From Adenanthera pavonina (lineage: Eukaryota; Streptophyta; Magnoliopsida; Fabales; Fabaceae), in NCBI GenBank assembly GCA_026686845.1, contig JAIVEN010000001.1, positions 38,990,001-39,054,000 of the forward strand: a stretch of DNA of 64,000 nucleotides, in the 5' to 3' direction. The stretch's first letter is position 1; every line of letters begins with the position of its first letter. The translations under genes were made by a program, and so were the position numbers. Shown here piece after piece: positions 1 to 12,595 of this stretch. The notes beneath the pieces were generated by a model, which worked only from the letters and a program-made list of their open reading frames with translations, was not told the DNA's origin and did no database searches.

Positions 1-855
1 ACCTTGTAATGCGCCAGTAAACACTGGTAGCAAATATGATTGCACCCAATCAATTAAAATAATTTTGTACATCCAAGTTTTCCTCATTTCATTACACTTA
101 TATTACCGTACCCTGTCATTTCTCACATCAGCTCTGTGACCAATCCATGCTTTAAATTCACTCCACTGTCAACAGTCGTCATTATTATCATTATTTCTTA
201 TTTTATCTCAGAAATGCTATAATTAATCTATAAATTATGATGTCTCACGTTATATCATAAATTGTATAGTAATCTAAATGACGAGAAAATATTTCATTGA
301 CAAACAGAGCGCAGTTGCTAGTATTCATCTAAACCAAACATTATCATCACCATTGCACAGGAGCATCGCTTAAACCAGTATCTATGTACATATATAAGAG
401 GTACTTAACATTAACAACAGGTCAAGAACCATCAAGAGGAGGATATGGATAGGACACTACAGTCTCCATTCACAAGCCCTGAGAAAATTATTTTTCTCAT
501 CTTCAGACTCATACCCTAGTGGGCAACAAGCTCAATCCCAATCCCCTTCCCCAATGAATACCAAAATCCTCAGACACAGAATAATTCTTTGTGAGTTGAG
601 ACCTGTCGGTATAAAACTTATTCAAGTCTCACAATAATTAATATTATTCAAATGCACAATCAACATAACTTGAAATTGTCTCCATACACAAGTGTGCGAG
701 CACACACACACACACAGAGGGGGTCTGGACAAGGTAGGTACCACTCTCCCCAGACCCTTAAATTTTCCAGAAACATACCAAACAGATAAACTTTGCATGC
801 ACCCATAGGGCATGAGTATTTTGATCATCCCTACAACAGGCTAAGAGACACATAC
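1..855 (-). other. Intron and/or further 3' part of the VAMP727-like gene, no exon seen
   Basis: The last visible exon of the SNARE gene ends at 856 with a GTATG donor. I looked on the minus strand for the expected continuation (the rest of the R-SNARE motif and the C-terminal membrane anchor) and found nothing like it, so this stretch is read as a long intron whose acceptor lies left of the window. It is AT-rich and holds a short CA repeat at 701-716. Confidence 0.55.
701..716. repeat. (CA)8 microsatellite
   Basis: Eight uninterrupted CA units inside the presumed intron of the VAMP727-like gene. Confidence 0.9.
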
Positions 856-1518
856 CTTCTCAATGTTGTCCATCATTATCCCCTTGACCTCAGTTATTTG
901 AGTCTTTAATTTTGATAGTTTACTTATTTCCTCAGGATGGTTCATGCAATATTGCATGTGCTCCTTAAGCTTTGGCCTGTGCAAAAGAATAAAAATAAAT
1001 AAATCAAAACACCAAACTGCTATGAAGAAAAATAACCAAATATGCATACCCAAATTCTCTATCTAAATTATATGCAACATCGAATTTGTCTTCAAATAAG
1101 TCCTCTTCATCCGCAAGTAGACCAGCATCATCATTCTTAATGCATGAACCATAAATCTGGTTAAAGTCATCCTTCACTCGTTCAAGAAATATGAAAGGCA
1201 CACTCCTTCCAACTGATTCATCTGCAACCACAAGGAAAACTGCATAGCAGAGAAACACTTCAGAAAATGACACGAGAACCAATCAACAACAGTAATACAT
1301 AAGAATAATAACTAAGAACAGTCAATACCAAATCCATTGTCTATGAGGAAATTAAATGTGTGCCCATCACATGAGAAAGTGTACTTGCTGCTGTCGGAAG
1401 GAAGCTTCTGCAAGCATTGAACAGCAATTGTACTAAAATTTCCTGAATATGGGGTGTGCTCTGCTAACACAATAGTTCCTTTAGCAACAAAACTATAAAT
1501 TAAACCCCGCTGACTCAT
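856..1518 (-). CDS. VAMP727: VAMP727-like R-SNARE, N-terminal three exons (partial)
   Basis: Vesicle R-SNARE of the VAMP72 group; in Arabidopsis VAMP727 acts in traffic to the vacuole and plasma membrane. Exons on the minus strand: 1518-1329, 1239-1050 and 976-856 (190, 190 and 121 nt, together 167 codons). All borders are GT/AG and the phases fit. The start is the ATG of MSQRGLIYSF, which opens the longin domain. The longin domain runs through NFSTIAVQCLQKLP and CDGHTFNFL. The acidic stretch ADEEDLFEDKF is the insertion that marks VAMP727 among VAMP72 proteins. KLKTQITEVKGIMMDNIEK begins the R-SNARE helix. The rest of the SNARE motif and the membrane anchor lie beyond position 1. Weakly conserved residues just before the acidic stretch differ from the Arabidopsis protein as I recall it. 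No frameshift or stop is seen, so the gene looks functional. Confidence 0.93.
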
Positions 1519-2700
1519 CTCCAAATAGTTCCACCAATCAAAACCAGGCCCTGAATGCAGCAATGCCAACAAAGACTTAACCAAGCTGTAAATCCATAAT
1601 TCAATACAAAATTAAATCAAAAAAATCATCAAAATGAAATTTGAAAAACCCATCAAATACTAGTCACTATCTTTGATGAATAATTCAGGCACAAAGCAAA
1701 AGCCCACGACAAGTGCCACTTTGCAAGTGGAAAGTTTTAATTCACAAACTGCTAACTGCACATTTTCTAATTTATTCAATCGGTTAGGATTCGTAATTTG
1801 ATATTTTCTAGGTGTCAAAGTTTAATGCCTGTGTATGTACCAAGAATGTCATAATCATGTATCTAAATTATTGTAGTTCATGTATGGATATTGGTTAGCC
1901 GTACATAACTAGATACTAAAAGGCCTAGTTTGTCTGTATGTACACAATGTATTTTAGTGGTTCTAACTTCTAAATTAAGAAAAGCAAGCCAAATAAAGTC
2001 AAGAAAGTGAGAAAATTAGAAATTTGACAGTTGAAAGAAATTTATCTTTTCCACACCAGAAAATCCCCTCTTCTCCCTTCCAACAATAATCTACAAATAA
2101 CTGATGCAACAAAATTTCTGATACAACAGAGATTTAATCAAGCTGTGAATCCGAAATTCAATTAAAAAGAAAAGAAAAGAAAAGAAAATTATCCAAAAAG
2201 AAAAAAACCCTTCATAAAACATTCACAATCTTAGAATCTACTTCCGAATTAAGTCAAAATTCAGGTCAGAAGCTAAACCAAGGATAAGTACAAGGAAAGA
2301 AAACAGAGTATAACTACTTCAATTCAAAAAAAAAAAAATCTAACTGCAGATTTCCCAAAAAGCTCAAACAAAAGTGAGCTGCACAAAAGCAAAAAAAAAA
2401 ATACACTTCAGTCTAGATGTTCAACGCAATCAAACTCTGGCTTCTATATTTTCTAGGGCATGCAGCGAAAGCCAAAAAACAATTTGAAAAAAGACCAAGA
2501 AGAATTGCAAGAAAGCCGAAACAAGCCAAAGCGGAGCCAATCAGAAAATTTTACCAGTATGAGAAAACTTAGAATTGTTCGAGAAGAATCAATAGTTAAA
2601 GAGAAACAAAAGAGATGGTGGCGGGAAGAGTACCAGAAGTGAAAAATGCGAGGTTTGCTTCCTTCCTTCGTGTGCAAGAATAATGCGTTCATCGAAAGTG
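1519..2700 (-). other. Probable 5' leader with intron, and promoter side, of the VAMP727-like gene
   Basis: No coding sequence. On the minus strand a donor-like site follows a GC-richer leader near 2555-2690, and an acceptor-like CAG lies near 1553, about 35 nt before the start codon. This suggests a 5'-UTR exon plus a leader intron of about 1 kb. This is inference only; no transcript evidence is available. Confidence 0.4.
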
Positions 2701-4331
2701 ACCCAATTTTATCACTTTCAACCGTCGTGATCGAGGTGGGGTGGAAGACGTGGCAGTGGTGCTCTGATTGGTCCTGTCATTTTTTTTTTCAAAGAATACA
2801 TAATTTTTTTAGATTTATTAATTTCTCATTATTTTTTACATATTTCTCTCTTTACAAAAATTATAGATTAATAGGAGATAAATTATAAAAATTATTATTT
2901 TATTGAAACATTACATTGATAATCATTTTAAAATAAAATTAAAACTTTAAAATAATAGTTATTTTGGAATGTATTGGGGAAAAGGTAACTTTCCATATTT
3001 GAAGAAAACGTGGAAGAGAAAAATATGAGAACGGTAAAAAGAACCAGGGATTGTTATTAAGAAAATGACAAAATAACCCTTAAGCAAAGATGTGCATTTT
3101 GACTTCTGGAAAAAAATAATAAATCATTAAAATTTATTTACCTGAAAACTTTAAAAGCTTAGTGGAATTATAAATATCTGATCAATCTGATTAAAAGTTC
3201 AAAGGCCTTATGTGTATTTTTTATAAAAAAAGATTAATTAAAAACAGATAAATATAAAGATAATAATAAGATTTACTCATAATTATAATATCAATATATA
3301 AATGTATACAAATATAAAGTATAAGATAAAATAAAACTTGAAGTTTTTATTTTTATTAAGAACTTTGATATAAGATATTACAAATTACCTATTAATAAAG
3401 TTATCATATTAATCTATTAATGTTAATCCTAGTGCAAGGAGTTAGAATTGCTTGAACATGATGTCTTGAATTTAAGACCATGTAAGTATAAAAAATGTTT
3501 TTTTGGAGAGCTCTCCCTAATGGAGTCAATTATAACTCAATTTGGATTAATTATAGTTCAAAATGGCAACCAAATACCAAACGGTGATTTTAAAAAAAAA
3601 ATTCTCATATTAGTAGGATACTAGGATTCGAACTCATGTCTTCACTAATTGAAGTAAGCTCCTTTTCTTTTTCTTTTTTTTCTGCCAAAGTAACCTCCTT
3701 TATTTCATAAGATTTGGAGTCTCTTTTTTTTTTTTGGACCATATTTGGATATTTTTGGGTAACAGATTTGCAGTTTAAATAGCGTTCTGGTTTGTAAGAC
3801 CCCGCAGCCCAAGCCTGTCAGTACTTGATGTGTGAGTTGACCGCAAAAAAACACAAAATGGGCCAACGAGTTAATTATTCATAAAGAGGCCATATTTGTC
3901 AAACATGGGCCTATAATAGCCTGCTCATCTTCAAGGCCAAAGTTCTCTATACTGCCTGCCGGGTTTTGACATTCTACCATTAACAAAAAATAGAGTTCTT
4001 AGCCGAGTTTTGACATTCTGCCATTAAAAAAAAATATAGTTCTTAGTGCAATTTTTGTTTTTTTTTCCTATTAATTTTTTCCTATTAAGTCTGTAAGTAA
4101 CCTGACAAAGCTCATTCATCGAGCATACTCTTCCAAAAATGGCTGTGCTTCCCTAGGACAATGTCCAAAAATTTGCAAGCCCAATGCAAAGACCGAGAGT
4201 TTTTTGTTGTATGATACGAACGAGGGGAAAAATATTGTATTCAATCTTCTTCATTCATGACGTATTTATATATTTAAATAAAGATTAACATATAAAAATG
4301 AAATTGTAGCCATCCAAGGCAGCTTAATTAG
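2701..4331. other. Intergenic AT-rich DNA
   Basis: Both strands carry only short chance frames. The stretch holds a SINE-like relic near 3430-3600 and many A/T runs. I see no gene. Confidence 0.6.
3430..3600 (+). repeat. Degenerate SINE-like dispersed repeat, copy 1
   Basis: The tail with AACTCAATTTGGATTAATTA followed by an A-run resembles the copies at about 10335-10500 and 11740-11890. The pattern (promoter-box-like start, an ACTCAATTxGGATTAATT tail, A-rich end) is that of old plant SINEs. No clean target duplication was found. Confidence 0.35.
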
Positions 4332-4334
4332 TAA

Positions 4335-4715
4335 GCGCCTGTTTGATGGGATTTTCTATTTTGTTGTTTTTAAAATAGTTTTATAAAATAATTTTTTAAA
4401 ATAAGTTTTGAAAATAAAAAAATAAAAAAATAAAAAAAACTATTTAAATAATTATTTTCAAAATCATAATTAATAACTGTTAAATAAGTTATTTAAAATT
4501 TATAATTTTATCATTAATGAAGTGAGTATTTTTCATATTTTTTTATATTTTTTAAAATAAAACTACAAAACACCTTAAAGATATACTAAGTTTTCTATTC
4601 TTTTATTTTTCTGTTTTTCAGAACATTTTATAAAAAATAAATTTATCAAACAAGTTTTTTTATTTTTTTATTTTCAAAACAAAAAAAAAATATTTTGAAA
4701 ACAATTAACAGGCCC
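4335..4715. mobile_element. Harbinger/Tourist-type MITE
   Basis: 381 bp of AT-rich DNA bounded by GCGCCTGTTTG on the left and its near inverse ending in AACAGGCCC on the right. It is flanked on both sides by TAA (4332-4334 and 4716-4718), the 3-bp target duplication typical of PIF/Harbinger elements. The interior is largely self-complementary and has no coding capacity. It is close in size and ends to the MITE at 45652-46029. Confidence 0.8.
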
Positions 4716-4718
4716 TAA

Positions 4719-5565
4719 GATTTGGTTGGTCTATATATATTCATGTAAATATATGGTTGGTCTTTGGATTTGCATAAATTGTTCTTTTGTGATTTTTTTT
4801 AATTATACATCATTTTTTATAATTTTAGTAAAGTATTAATTATTCTTTTTATTGTTTTATTCTTTATTGATATAAAAAAGAGTGTTTAAGTTGAGTGTAA
4901 TAAAATATTATTAAATTTTATTATAATCTAAATTATTTAATTTTTTATCTATGAAAAAAATCCCTAAAGTGACCATTTATGTGAATTAAAGAAAATAGAT
5001 ATATAGGGAGAAAAACATTTTACAACCCCCATGTGAAAATATTTTTCAATAAAGACTTACTTTAAAATTTTTCAACTCAAATAAAATAAATTTTTAACTC
5101 AGACAAACTAAATTCCTAATTAGTATTGTTTATTTATAAATATTTTTATATATAAATCACAAATTGTCTTTCTCCCAATAAATGCATTTGTAAACACTTT
5201 TGAGAGATAAAAGTCATATTCTAACTTCTATAAGGAATCTTTTATTTTTTTCACCTAAAATCTTAGATCCATTCTATTTCAATTGAAAAATATAGTAGCG
5301 TCCAAATTAATCCACAAATCCTACTACTAAGTATTTAATATGATTATATTTCCAAAATTTAAAATTAAAAATTTTAGTTAAGCCGAGACAACCTTATTAC
5401 CGGATAAAACAATGTTTCTGTAGGAAATCTTTAATATACTTATATGGGGCTCAGGTTTTCTCCGGTCAATTTCCTAGTTGTCTCCTTCCTCCTTTTATAA
5501 ATGTTGTATATGAATTAACCCTATAAAATTTGCCAGTAAATCCTATTTTATCGGCATCCATTTTT

Positions 5566-5601
<36 letters not shown>

Positions 5602-7032
5602 GTATCCTCCTTCGTCAGGAGAGAATCCTCACGCAATTATATGTGCTGTTTATTTTATCTTCACATCGTTATCCCATTTTAGGAAGGCATGCCACTCCAT
5701 AAAGAGCTTAGCTTTAGCTAAATAAATATGGTCAAAAGCTATTGGTGCTCACAAAAAAAAATACATATTAAAAGCTAAACTCAAAAGGATAAAAATAAAA
5801 AAAGAAAGTAGCACCAAATTTTTCAAGTATGGAAAAACTTTTTAACACAAAATTTCATTAAATCATTTTTGAAAAATTAAATTAAAAATTTTTATTTAAA
5901 AAAATATAGTTCATTTTAAAGAAAATTTCTTGAGGCAAGAAATATAGATTAATAACTTTATTGATTTGTAGCATCACACTTACATAAAAAGTGATTCAAT
6001 ATCATTAATTTCTTACATAAAAACATTAATATCTTACATTCTCTAATACATCAAATGTTATAGTATTCCGTCAGAAAAAAAGTTCTAGTATCAAATAGTA
6101 AACATATAAAAGATACTGTACTATATATATCTTTTTTTTTTTGCCAAAATATATATCTTAATATATTCATGTTTAGCATAAATTATATCCTCTCAATTTA
6201 TATTTCTCTAAATTTGTTTCAATTTTAATTATTGGCTATTGTATGGATATTACTAGAAAAAATGTTATCCAAAACTCAAGTTTCATTGGATGAAGTAATT
6301 TCCCCACCAAAAAAAAATGAATGAAGTCATGATTGATCTGAATTGTTAAAAGCATACCTACTAAAGTTTTTTTTTAAAAAGAATGTGTATACAAATCAAT
6401 TAAATTAGCTTAAAATTAAAATTAAGACGAATATTTTTCCCCCAAAATCGGTTGCCTCTCGCTATCCTAACATGAAGGTACGAAAATAATGGCACTTGGT
6501 TTCTTTCTATTAAATTAAAATAATTCGATTTAGATATTTTTAAATAACTTTTAAAATTCACAATTGAAATCGTTTTTATTCTTAAAATAAAAAAGTAACA
6601 AAAACAGTTAATGGTGTCATGGTGTGTTACCAACGGCTCATTCTGGATTAATTATCAGTTCCACTGAATTTTCTCGTGGATAGAGAAAAGGGAGGAAAAT
6701 AATTTTCTTTCTTCCCAAACAAGGCATCCACAATACACATTCACGTTCATTGATTCAATCCTTTCCCTTTACGCCACCAAAACCATTTCTCCACCTTCAT
6801 CCTCTCTCTGTGAAAAATTCTACAGTGGTTTTATAAAAAAAAAAACTACAGTGGTAAAGTACAATTGCTCGTTTATTCAGTCGCTTTCGGTTAGTTTGCT
6901 CTTTCTTCCATATCCCTACCAACTATCACTATTAGTATTTAAGCTTCAACTAACCTGACTCCATTACTCTATCTCTGTCCTTCATTCTTTTTCTTCCCCA
7001 AGAAAGCTCTGACCCTTATCTTAACTTTCTGT
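4719..7032. other. Intergenic AT-rich DNA up to the HHE gene
   Basis: No gene seen. It contains a CT microsatellite at 5571-5597 and, from about 6660, less AT-rich, pyrimidine-rich sequence that is probably the promoter and leader of the HHE gene. Confidence 0.55.
5571..5597. repeat. (CT)n microsatellite
   Basis: About 13 uninterrupted CT units in intergenic DNA. Confidence 0.9.
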
Positions 7033-7116
7033 TTGTTTCCCGGGAAAATCTTCACTCATTGCAATTTCATCCTCATCCTCATCCTAAACTTCATTTGGCT
7101 AACATTTTTCTTTGCA

Positions 7117-9244
7117 ATGGGTAATTGTGTGGGTAAGTCGGAGAAGTTGACGGCGGAGATTGTACCACACGACGGAGCTCAGGCTTACCCCACCGTCCGA
7201 TTATACGGTTCGCCTAAGAGCGTTCTCGCTGCCTACATTCGTTTCGCCCTTATCCACAAGGCTGTCTTGCTTGACTTCGTTCCCTCCTCCTCCGAAACAA
7301 CAGCGTCCGCGGGTGAGGCTGCGCGTGTTGGAGGCTCCGATCCGGAGAGTCCGGTTACACTCCAGGTGGGATCCGACACCATTTCAGGGACCAGAGAGAC
7401 GCTGCTTCGGTTCATCGACGCGCGCTTTCCGAATCCTCCGCTGACGAAGGCGGTAGTGGCGGCGGGGGAACGCGGAGGAAGGGAAGAAGATGAAACGACG
7501 CCATTGATGGTGAGGGTGACGAGGCTGCAGCACAAGAGCATGCTGTGGCATGTGGAGAGGGTGGTGAGTTGGGCAGAGGATCTGGCGACACGTGGAGGGA
7601 AGAAGGCCGTAGATCCGACTGTGGGGAGCCCGAGGATGGAGATGAAGAAGTTCGCCAAAAGCTACTCGCAGCTGCTGGAGGTGATGCTGGAGCACGCTCA
7701 GATGGAGGAGAGGGTCCTCTTCCCCATCTTCGACATGGCCGATCGAGGTGAGGACCACGCCTCTTAATGTGTGTATCATCACACTGGATTGAAACTTCAT
7801 TACTTCTTTTAGACTTCTTACCACTATAACCATGGTTTTAAAAAAGAGAGCGTCTTTTACGTTTGTTAAAAATTTTTCCGGGAAAATCATAACCTGCTAA
7901 GAAAAATCTATAACCAGATTTCTTGTGGGCATGGGGAGACTGGATCCCAACACGTGAATTTCTGAAACCCTGTTATATTATTGATTACTTTATTTCAGAA
8001 AAGTTCTTTGAGATGTCATAGTCAATGAACTCTCAGGGAAGTGTGCACATGAGTTGTGTTTGTTTAGCTACGGTGATTTTCACAATGAAAAGGATAGTAT
8101 TAGATGGATGGATGATTTGATAGAAATTGAAATTAGTGTTATTAGTACACCTAAATGATCATAGCTAATTATTGTGGATCTTGTTAATCATTAGGTATTA
8201 GGTGTTTTGTTAATATAATTACCACTGACATAGCTTATTATTATAATATACTCATTAATGCACAAAAAATTAAATAGTCCTGTGTTGAAGTTTATCAGAT
8301 AAGCTAATATTTTAAGTTATTAAGCATAAAATATTTATATACGTTCAGTAATTATTAGATCTATTTGGTATTTTTAAGTATATAATATCATGTGATCACT
8401 CTTATTAATTTTTGGAGTGGTTTCATCGTGACCTTTGAACCTGTACCTGTGAAGTGAATCCAACAATGTTTCTTTATGTTCAACTTGTCTGCTACGATGA
8501 TGCTTAATGCTTTCCAGTTTATGATTAGCAAGTGAGAAAAAAAAAACAGAGAGAAATAAAATGGTACAGCTAGTTTGAAACGATTATATACATTATGGAT
8601 TAAAAAATATGGAAGTTTCATTGCTGGCTTTTGAAGCAATGTTATGAAGAACATATGTGTAAATATGTGTATGCATGAACATATATGTTTGTAGGGCTAT
8701 CAAAAGCTGCAAAGGAGGAACATGCTAGGGACCTACCACTCATGAATGGCATCAAAGAAGTTATAAAATCTGCTGGGGTTTTAGATGCTGGAAGCCCCGG
8801 TTACCGAGAAGCTCTCACCAACCTCTCTTCTCGGCTCAAATTGTTGCAGGTAAACAAACCATTGCCACTGATCTCGACATCAAGCTCCTCAGAATCTGGT
8901 TAAGAAAAATCTAGTAATATCTATCATATGAACTATATATGAGCTTCTTTTGCTGGTGATGATGATTTGTGTTTATATTAATTATATAGGGGCAATGCAA
9001 TCAACACTTCAGAGAAGAGGAAGTAGAGCTGCTGCCATTAATGGAGGCAGTAGAGATGAACAAAGAGGAGGAACAGAGTGCAGTGGAGCAGTGCTTTGAG
9101 GTGATGCAAGCAACACACAATCGGTTATTCAAGTTTCTGCTTGAAGGGCTCCCACCTCATGATGCTATGAAGTACTTGGACTTGGTCAGTAATTGCAGAA
9201 ACAGAGAGAGAATGGAATCCATGCTTCAGATGATTGTTCAGTGA
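7117..9244 (+). CDS. Hemerythrin-like HHE domain protein, three exons, 346 aa
   Basis: Exons 7117-7747, 8695-8849 and 8990-9244; all introns GT/AG, phases fit, 347 codons with stop. It resembles an uncharacterised plant HHE cation-binding family (Arabidopsis At3g54290-like, from memory). The first in-frame ATG gives MGNCVGKS, with Gly2 and Cys4 as N-myristoylation and palmitoylation candidates, so membrane attachment is possible. Residues about 20-115 look like a thioredoxin/GST-like fold (YPTVRLYGSPKSVLAAYI). The helical HHE part follows, with metal-ligand-type motifs LQHKSMLWHVE, LEHAQMEERVLFP, EEHARDLP and HFREEEVELLP, i.e. repeated H and HxxxE pairs. Exon 1 is much more GC-rich than its surroundings. 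Biochemical role unknown; iron or dioxygen binding is inferred from the fold only. No defects seen. Confidence 0.92.
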
Positions 9245-9949
9245 GAATGAGCTCAGAAGATAACTTCCTTCATGACAACCCACTTTGTGTATAGAAAAAG
9301 TTTAACCCAAAAAAAAAAAATGTTAGAGATGAGTTTGATAAAAAAGATTGAGCTTGTTTTTACTTATTTATGGAATGAGAAATTCTGGTGTACCAGTTGA
9401 TAAACAGAGCACATGTAAAGGTAATCATGGTGATCTCTTATTTTGTGGACTAAGTTGGTTGTTCTTGAACGTGTTAGCCTGGCCTTAAGAGGAAGGAGGG
9501 CATTTTCTTCTTTTCTCTTTTTTACTTTTTGGATAAGGTTGTCACATGAATTTGTTCCCGAATTCCAACTATATCTACTCATTTTTTCTTTAAAAAAAAC
9601 AGAATTTTTCCAATAGGTATAACGGCCTGCGTTTAGCTTTACTGCCTGTTGGCTGCGCTGAGGGAGATCGGAAAAAGTAAAAATGAAATTGTTTTTCTTT
9701 TAAATTACTTTGTGTTTGGTAAACAAGAAAATTACCTTTGAATTGTTAAGAAAAGGAATTGAGTAAAAATTATATAAAAACTTCACTGTAAAATTTTGCG
9801 GAGAGTTTGGGTGACGCCATTAATTACCGTCGAGAACATAATTACTCCTCACCGGTTTCAGGTTCTATAACCTTGCCTCTACGGCAGTGTCACCTTGCCT
9901 CTATCTCTCTATCAATAATCTTTTTATCCTTTAAGTCCGCTACAAATAA
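9245..9949. other. 3' UTR of the HHE gene and spacer
   Basis: AT-rich, no coding signal on either strand. Confidence 0.5.
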
Positions 9950-10334
9950 TGTTTTCTTATTAAAAATAGTTTTACATAGTCTTTTTTTGCCGGACATTTT
10001 TTATGTAAATACCTAATTATATAGAATTCAAGCTTAAAATGGCTTGCAATTTATATAAATACCTGATTACTAAATTGGAATTAGTTGCTTAAGTCTTGTG
10101 CTCAATTTTCTCCCTAATTAGACACGTGTGGGTGTGACCACATGTTGTATTTTAAGTAAACATGATTGTGAATTAAACCTTGTCAATTTTTTTTTAAAAC
10201 AAATTTAGTTCAAGAGTATTAAGTTTTGATAAAATGATTTAATGAACAGTATAAAAATGATTTAATGAAAGAAAATCTTACTATGCGAAACTTGCATTCA
10301 ATTTGCTGAAATACATAACATTAAAAATTATTCT

Positions 10335-10500
10335 CAACTAAAGGCATTTTGTTCAAATGGTTCGAGACTTGTTCCCCTCAATTAATCTTGTTTATAGATA
10401 AAATTGCTGCTAGAAAAGCTTTACACCTATGTGATTTGACTTGACTTAATTTGGATTAATTAAGACTCAATATAGCCTTTAATAATCAATTGGTATTATA
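10335..10500 (+). repeat. Degenerate SINE-like dispersed repeat, copy 2
   Basis: Shares with 11740-11890 the run from ATCTTGTxTAxAGA through AAAGxTTTACACC to the ATTAAxxxxxxATAT tail. A GGTTCGAGAC stretch near the 5' side resembles a pol III B box. It lies inside block copy 1. Old and without clear ends. Confidence 0.4.
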
Positions 10501-11739
10501 AAAAAATAAAAATTATTCTCAATGTAGAGGAATTAATCATTAATTTTAAAATTACTATGTTGACTTAAATAATCAATTTTGAAAATTTAAATAAATATAT
10601 CAAACGTGGAGAGCACTAGCAGTAATTGATTGAAGAAATTGTGAATGATTGTGTCCACACCACCTCACATTCATTATTATTAATTCATTCAAGGTCTAAC
10701 ACTTGCACCACATTAATTGTTTCATTTCTGTGATATCTTGTTATACACACATCACTTGTACAACATCGCTGATGTTTCACCATCACTTACAACCATTATT
10801 GTTGTAACCCCCAACCACCTCACTTCAACTTTCAGTATTACTATCCGATGCCACTCTTCTTCCCCATCCATCATTTCTTGACTCAACTTATTTAATCTTC
10901 TCTTGCTTCTTCAAATTAAATTTGATTGTTACATTTTATATATATCTCTTTGTTACAGCCTAACTACTAAACCTACTTAACACAAATTTACATCTTAATT
11001 TATTTACCATAAAAAGATTAAGTGTTACATCTTCACCTTTTTCTTCCTTTACCATAAAAACCAAGTGTTACATCTTCATCTTTTCTTTTTCTTTTTGGGT
11101 TTCTGAATTTTTCACTAAAATTATTATTTTGTAATATAGTTTTCGATACATTGTGCTTCTATTCCTCAAAAGATCTGTAAATTATGCAATCCTCTCTTCT
11201 ATTTTGAAAGTTTATATCTGCAAAATTAAAAAGCATGTTATGTTGATTTTTTTATGAAATAAAAAAAAAGGTAAAATTAACATATCCTAACAATTTCGTT
11301 TTGTTCCTTGAAAAGGCCTATTCTAACAAATTTGTTGAGAAGTTTGTAAATTGTCAACCGTGTAAACTAAGAATAAAAGCTTTGGGTTGGTTTTCATAGT
11401 TTTGCTTCTTAACTTTTATGTTCTACTCTAACAATCTTAGTTCCTCAAATTTTAATTTAAATTTGTTATTTCAGTCAATTATGCTGTTTTAGTTGTTAAA
11501 TACATCATCATATCCTTCTTCTTCTTCTTCTTACTTGAATCATAAATTAGTATGTTGACAAAATAAAAAAAATATCAATATATCAATGATTCAATATACA
11601 TATATATATAATAATAATAAATAAAGATAATTATAAGTCGCAAAATTCACAAATCATAAATAACATATCATTTTATAAACTCTATATATAACACATGAGA
11701 AAATATGTCCATTTAAATTGTTATAAGAAGAATCAATTG

Positions 11740-11890
11740 AAATTGGTTCCAGTAGTTGGACTCTTGTCACCTTTAAGATATTATGTTTGAATCTTGTCTA
11801 CAGAGAAAGTTGCTCTTATGAAAGTTTTACACCAACATAATCCAATCCAATTCGATAGAGACTAATTAAAGTATAATATGGGTCCCAAAA
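11740..11890 (+). repeat. Degenerate SINE-like dispersed repeat, copy 3
   Basis: Same layout as the copy at 10335-10500, with a GTTTGAATC-type B-box relic at 11787 and AAAGTTTTACACC at 11820. Inside block copy 1. Confidence 0.4.
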
Positions 11891-12595
11891 ATTGAAAGTA
11901 CAGAATTAGTAGACATATAAATATATCTTTTTGACTTTGAGAAATGGATACTATATTAATATATGTTTCTATATAAATAATTTAATTTAACATAGTTGGT
12001 TTTATTTTTTTTGGTGAACTATGATTTTGTTTTTTACCACCTAACTATGAATGGTCATTTTTGTTGAATAGAGAAAAAAGAGAGAGATGCGAAAGAAACA
12101 GTGCATGTGCGAAAAGGGATGGAGAAATGTTGGAAAACCAAAGGAGAAACATTCACGTCCAATAAAAGAGTCCAAGTCCACCAAATTGATATCCTTATCC
12201 TTCCTTGGACATTAACATCTGTAAAATAAAAAGTAGGCCCACACCACTAATCTTACTTCAAAACTTACATCATGATCCATGCTTGTTCCCATCATATGAT
12301 GATGAACCATAATGAGCCTCCAGATTCCCTGTGCTATGCAACGCACCTTGTTATATACAAAAGAAAAAAAACTCTGAATTTTAATTTTTCCTTTTTTTTT
12401 TTTTTTAATTTTTAATATTTTAACAGGCAAGCCAATCAGCATTAAAGTGGGTTTCCTTGTAATGTGGTTCATTACAAGAAGCCAATCTCTAGCAACAACT
12501 CTCCTAATTTCCTTTACGAGAGTTAAGCACGAGTAATGTTCTGAGGAGACCTCCACTGGCCCTTAGAATATGCTTCTAACAATTACTTCTCTATA

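Larger units (their letters stand above)
9950..12350 (+). repeat. Triplicated non-coding block, copy 1
   Basis: Non-coding block seen again at 30140-33540 and 43765-48410 in the same orientation. Shared landmarks in order: TTTATTxAAAAAxTAxTTT at the left edge, a stretch around CAAACGTGGAGAGCACTAG (10605), GTGTCCACACCACCTCACAT (10651), a pyrimidine-rich part around 10860, ATACATTGTGCTTCTATTCC (11146), GGAACAGTGCATGTGCGAAA-like sequence (12099), CCTTATCCTTCCTTGGACAT (12191) and AGATTCCCTGTGCTATGCA (12321). No long reading frame is conserved among the three, so it is not an obvious protein gene. This copy is shortest and most different from the other two. Confidence 0.85.

Noticed and set aside
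3620..3645. Possible tRNA T-arm (GGATTCGAAC)
   Set aside because: No acceptor, D-arm or anticodon arm can be formed around it; more likely part of an old SINE-like repeat.
7160..7890. Several long frames on both strands over the HHE gene
   Set aside because: Shadows of the GC-rich exon 1; only the MGNC frame has splice-compatible continuation and family similarity.
12212..12556. 114-codon minus-strand frame
   Set aside because: Not conserved in the other two block copies and contains a long poly-Lys stretch from a T-run; no support.
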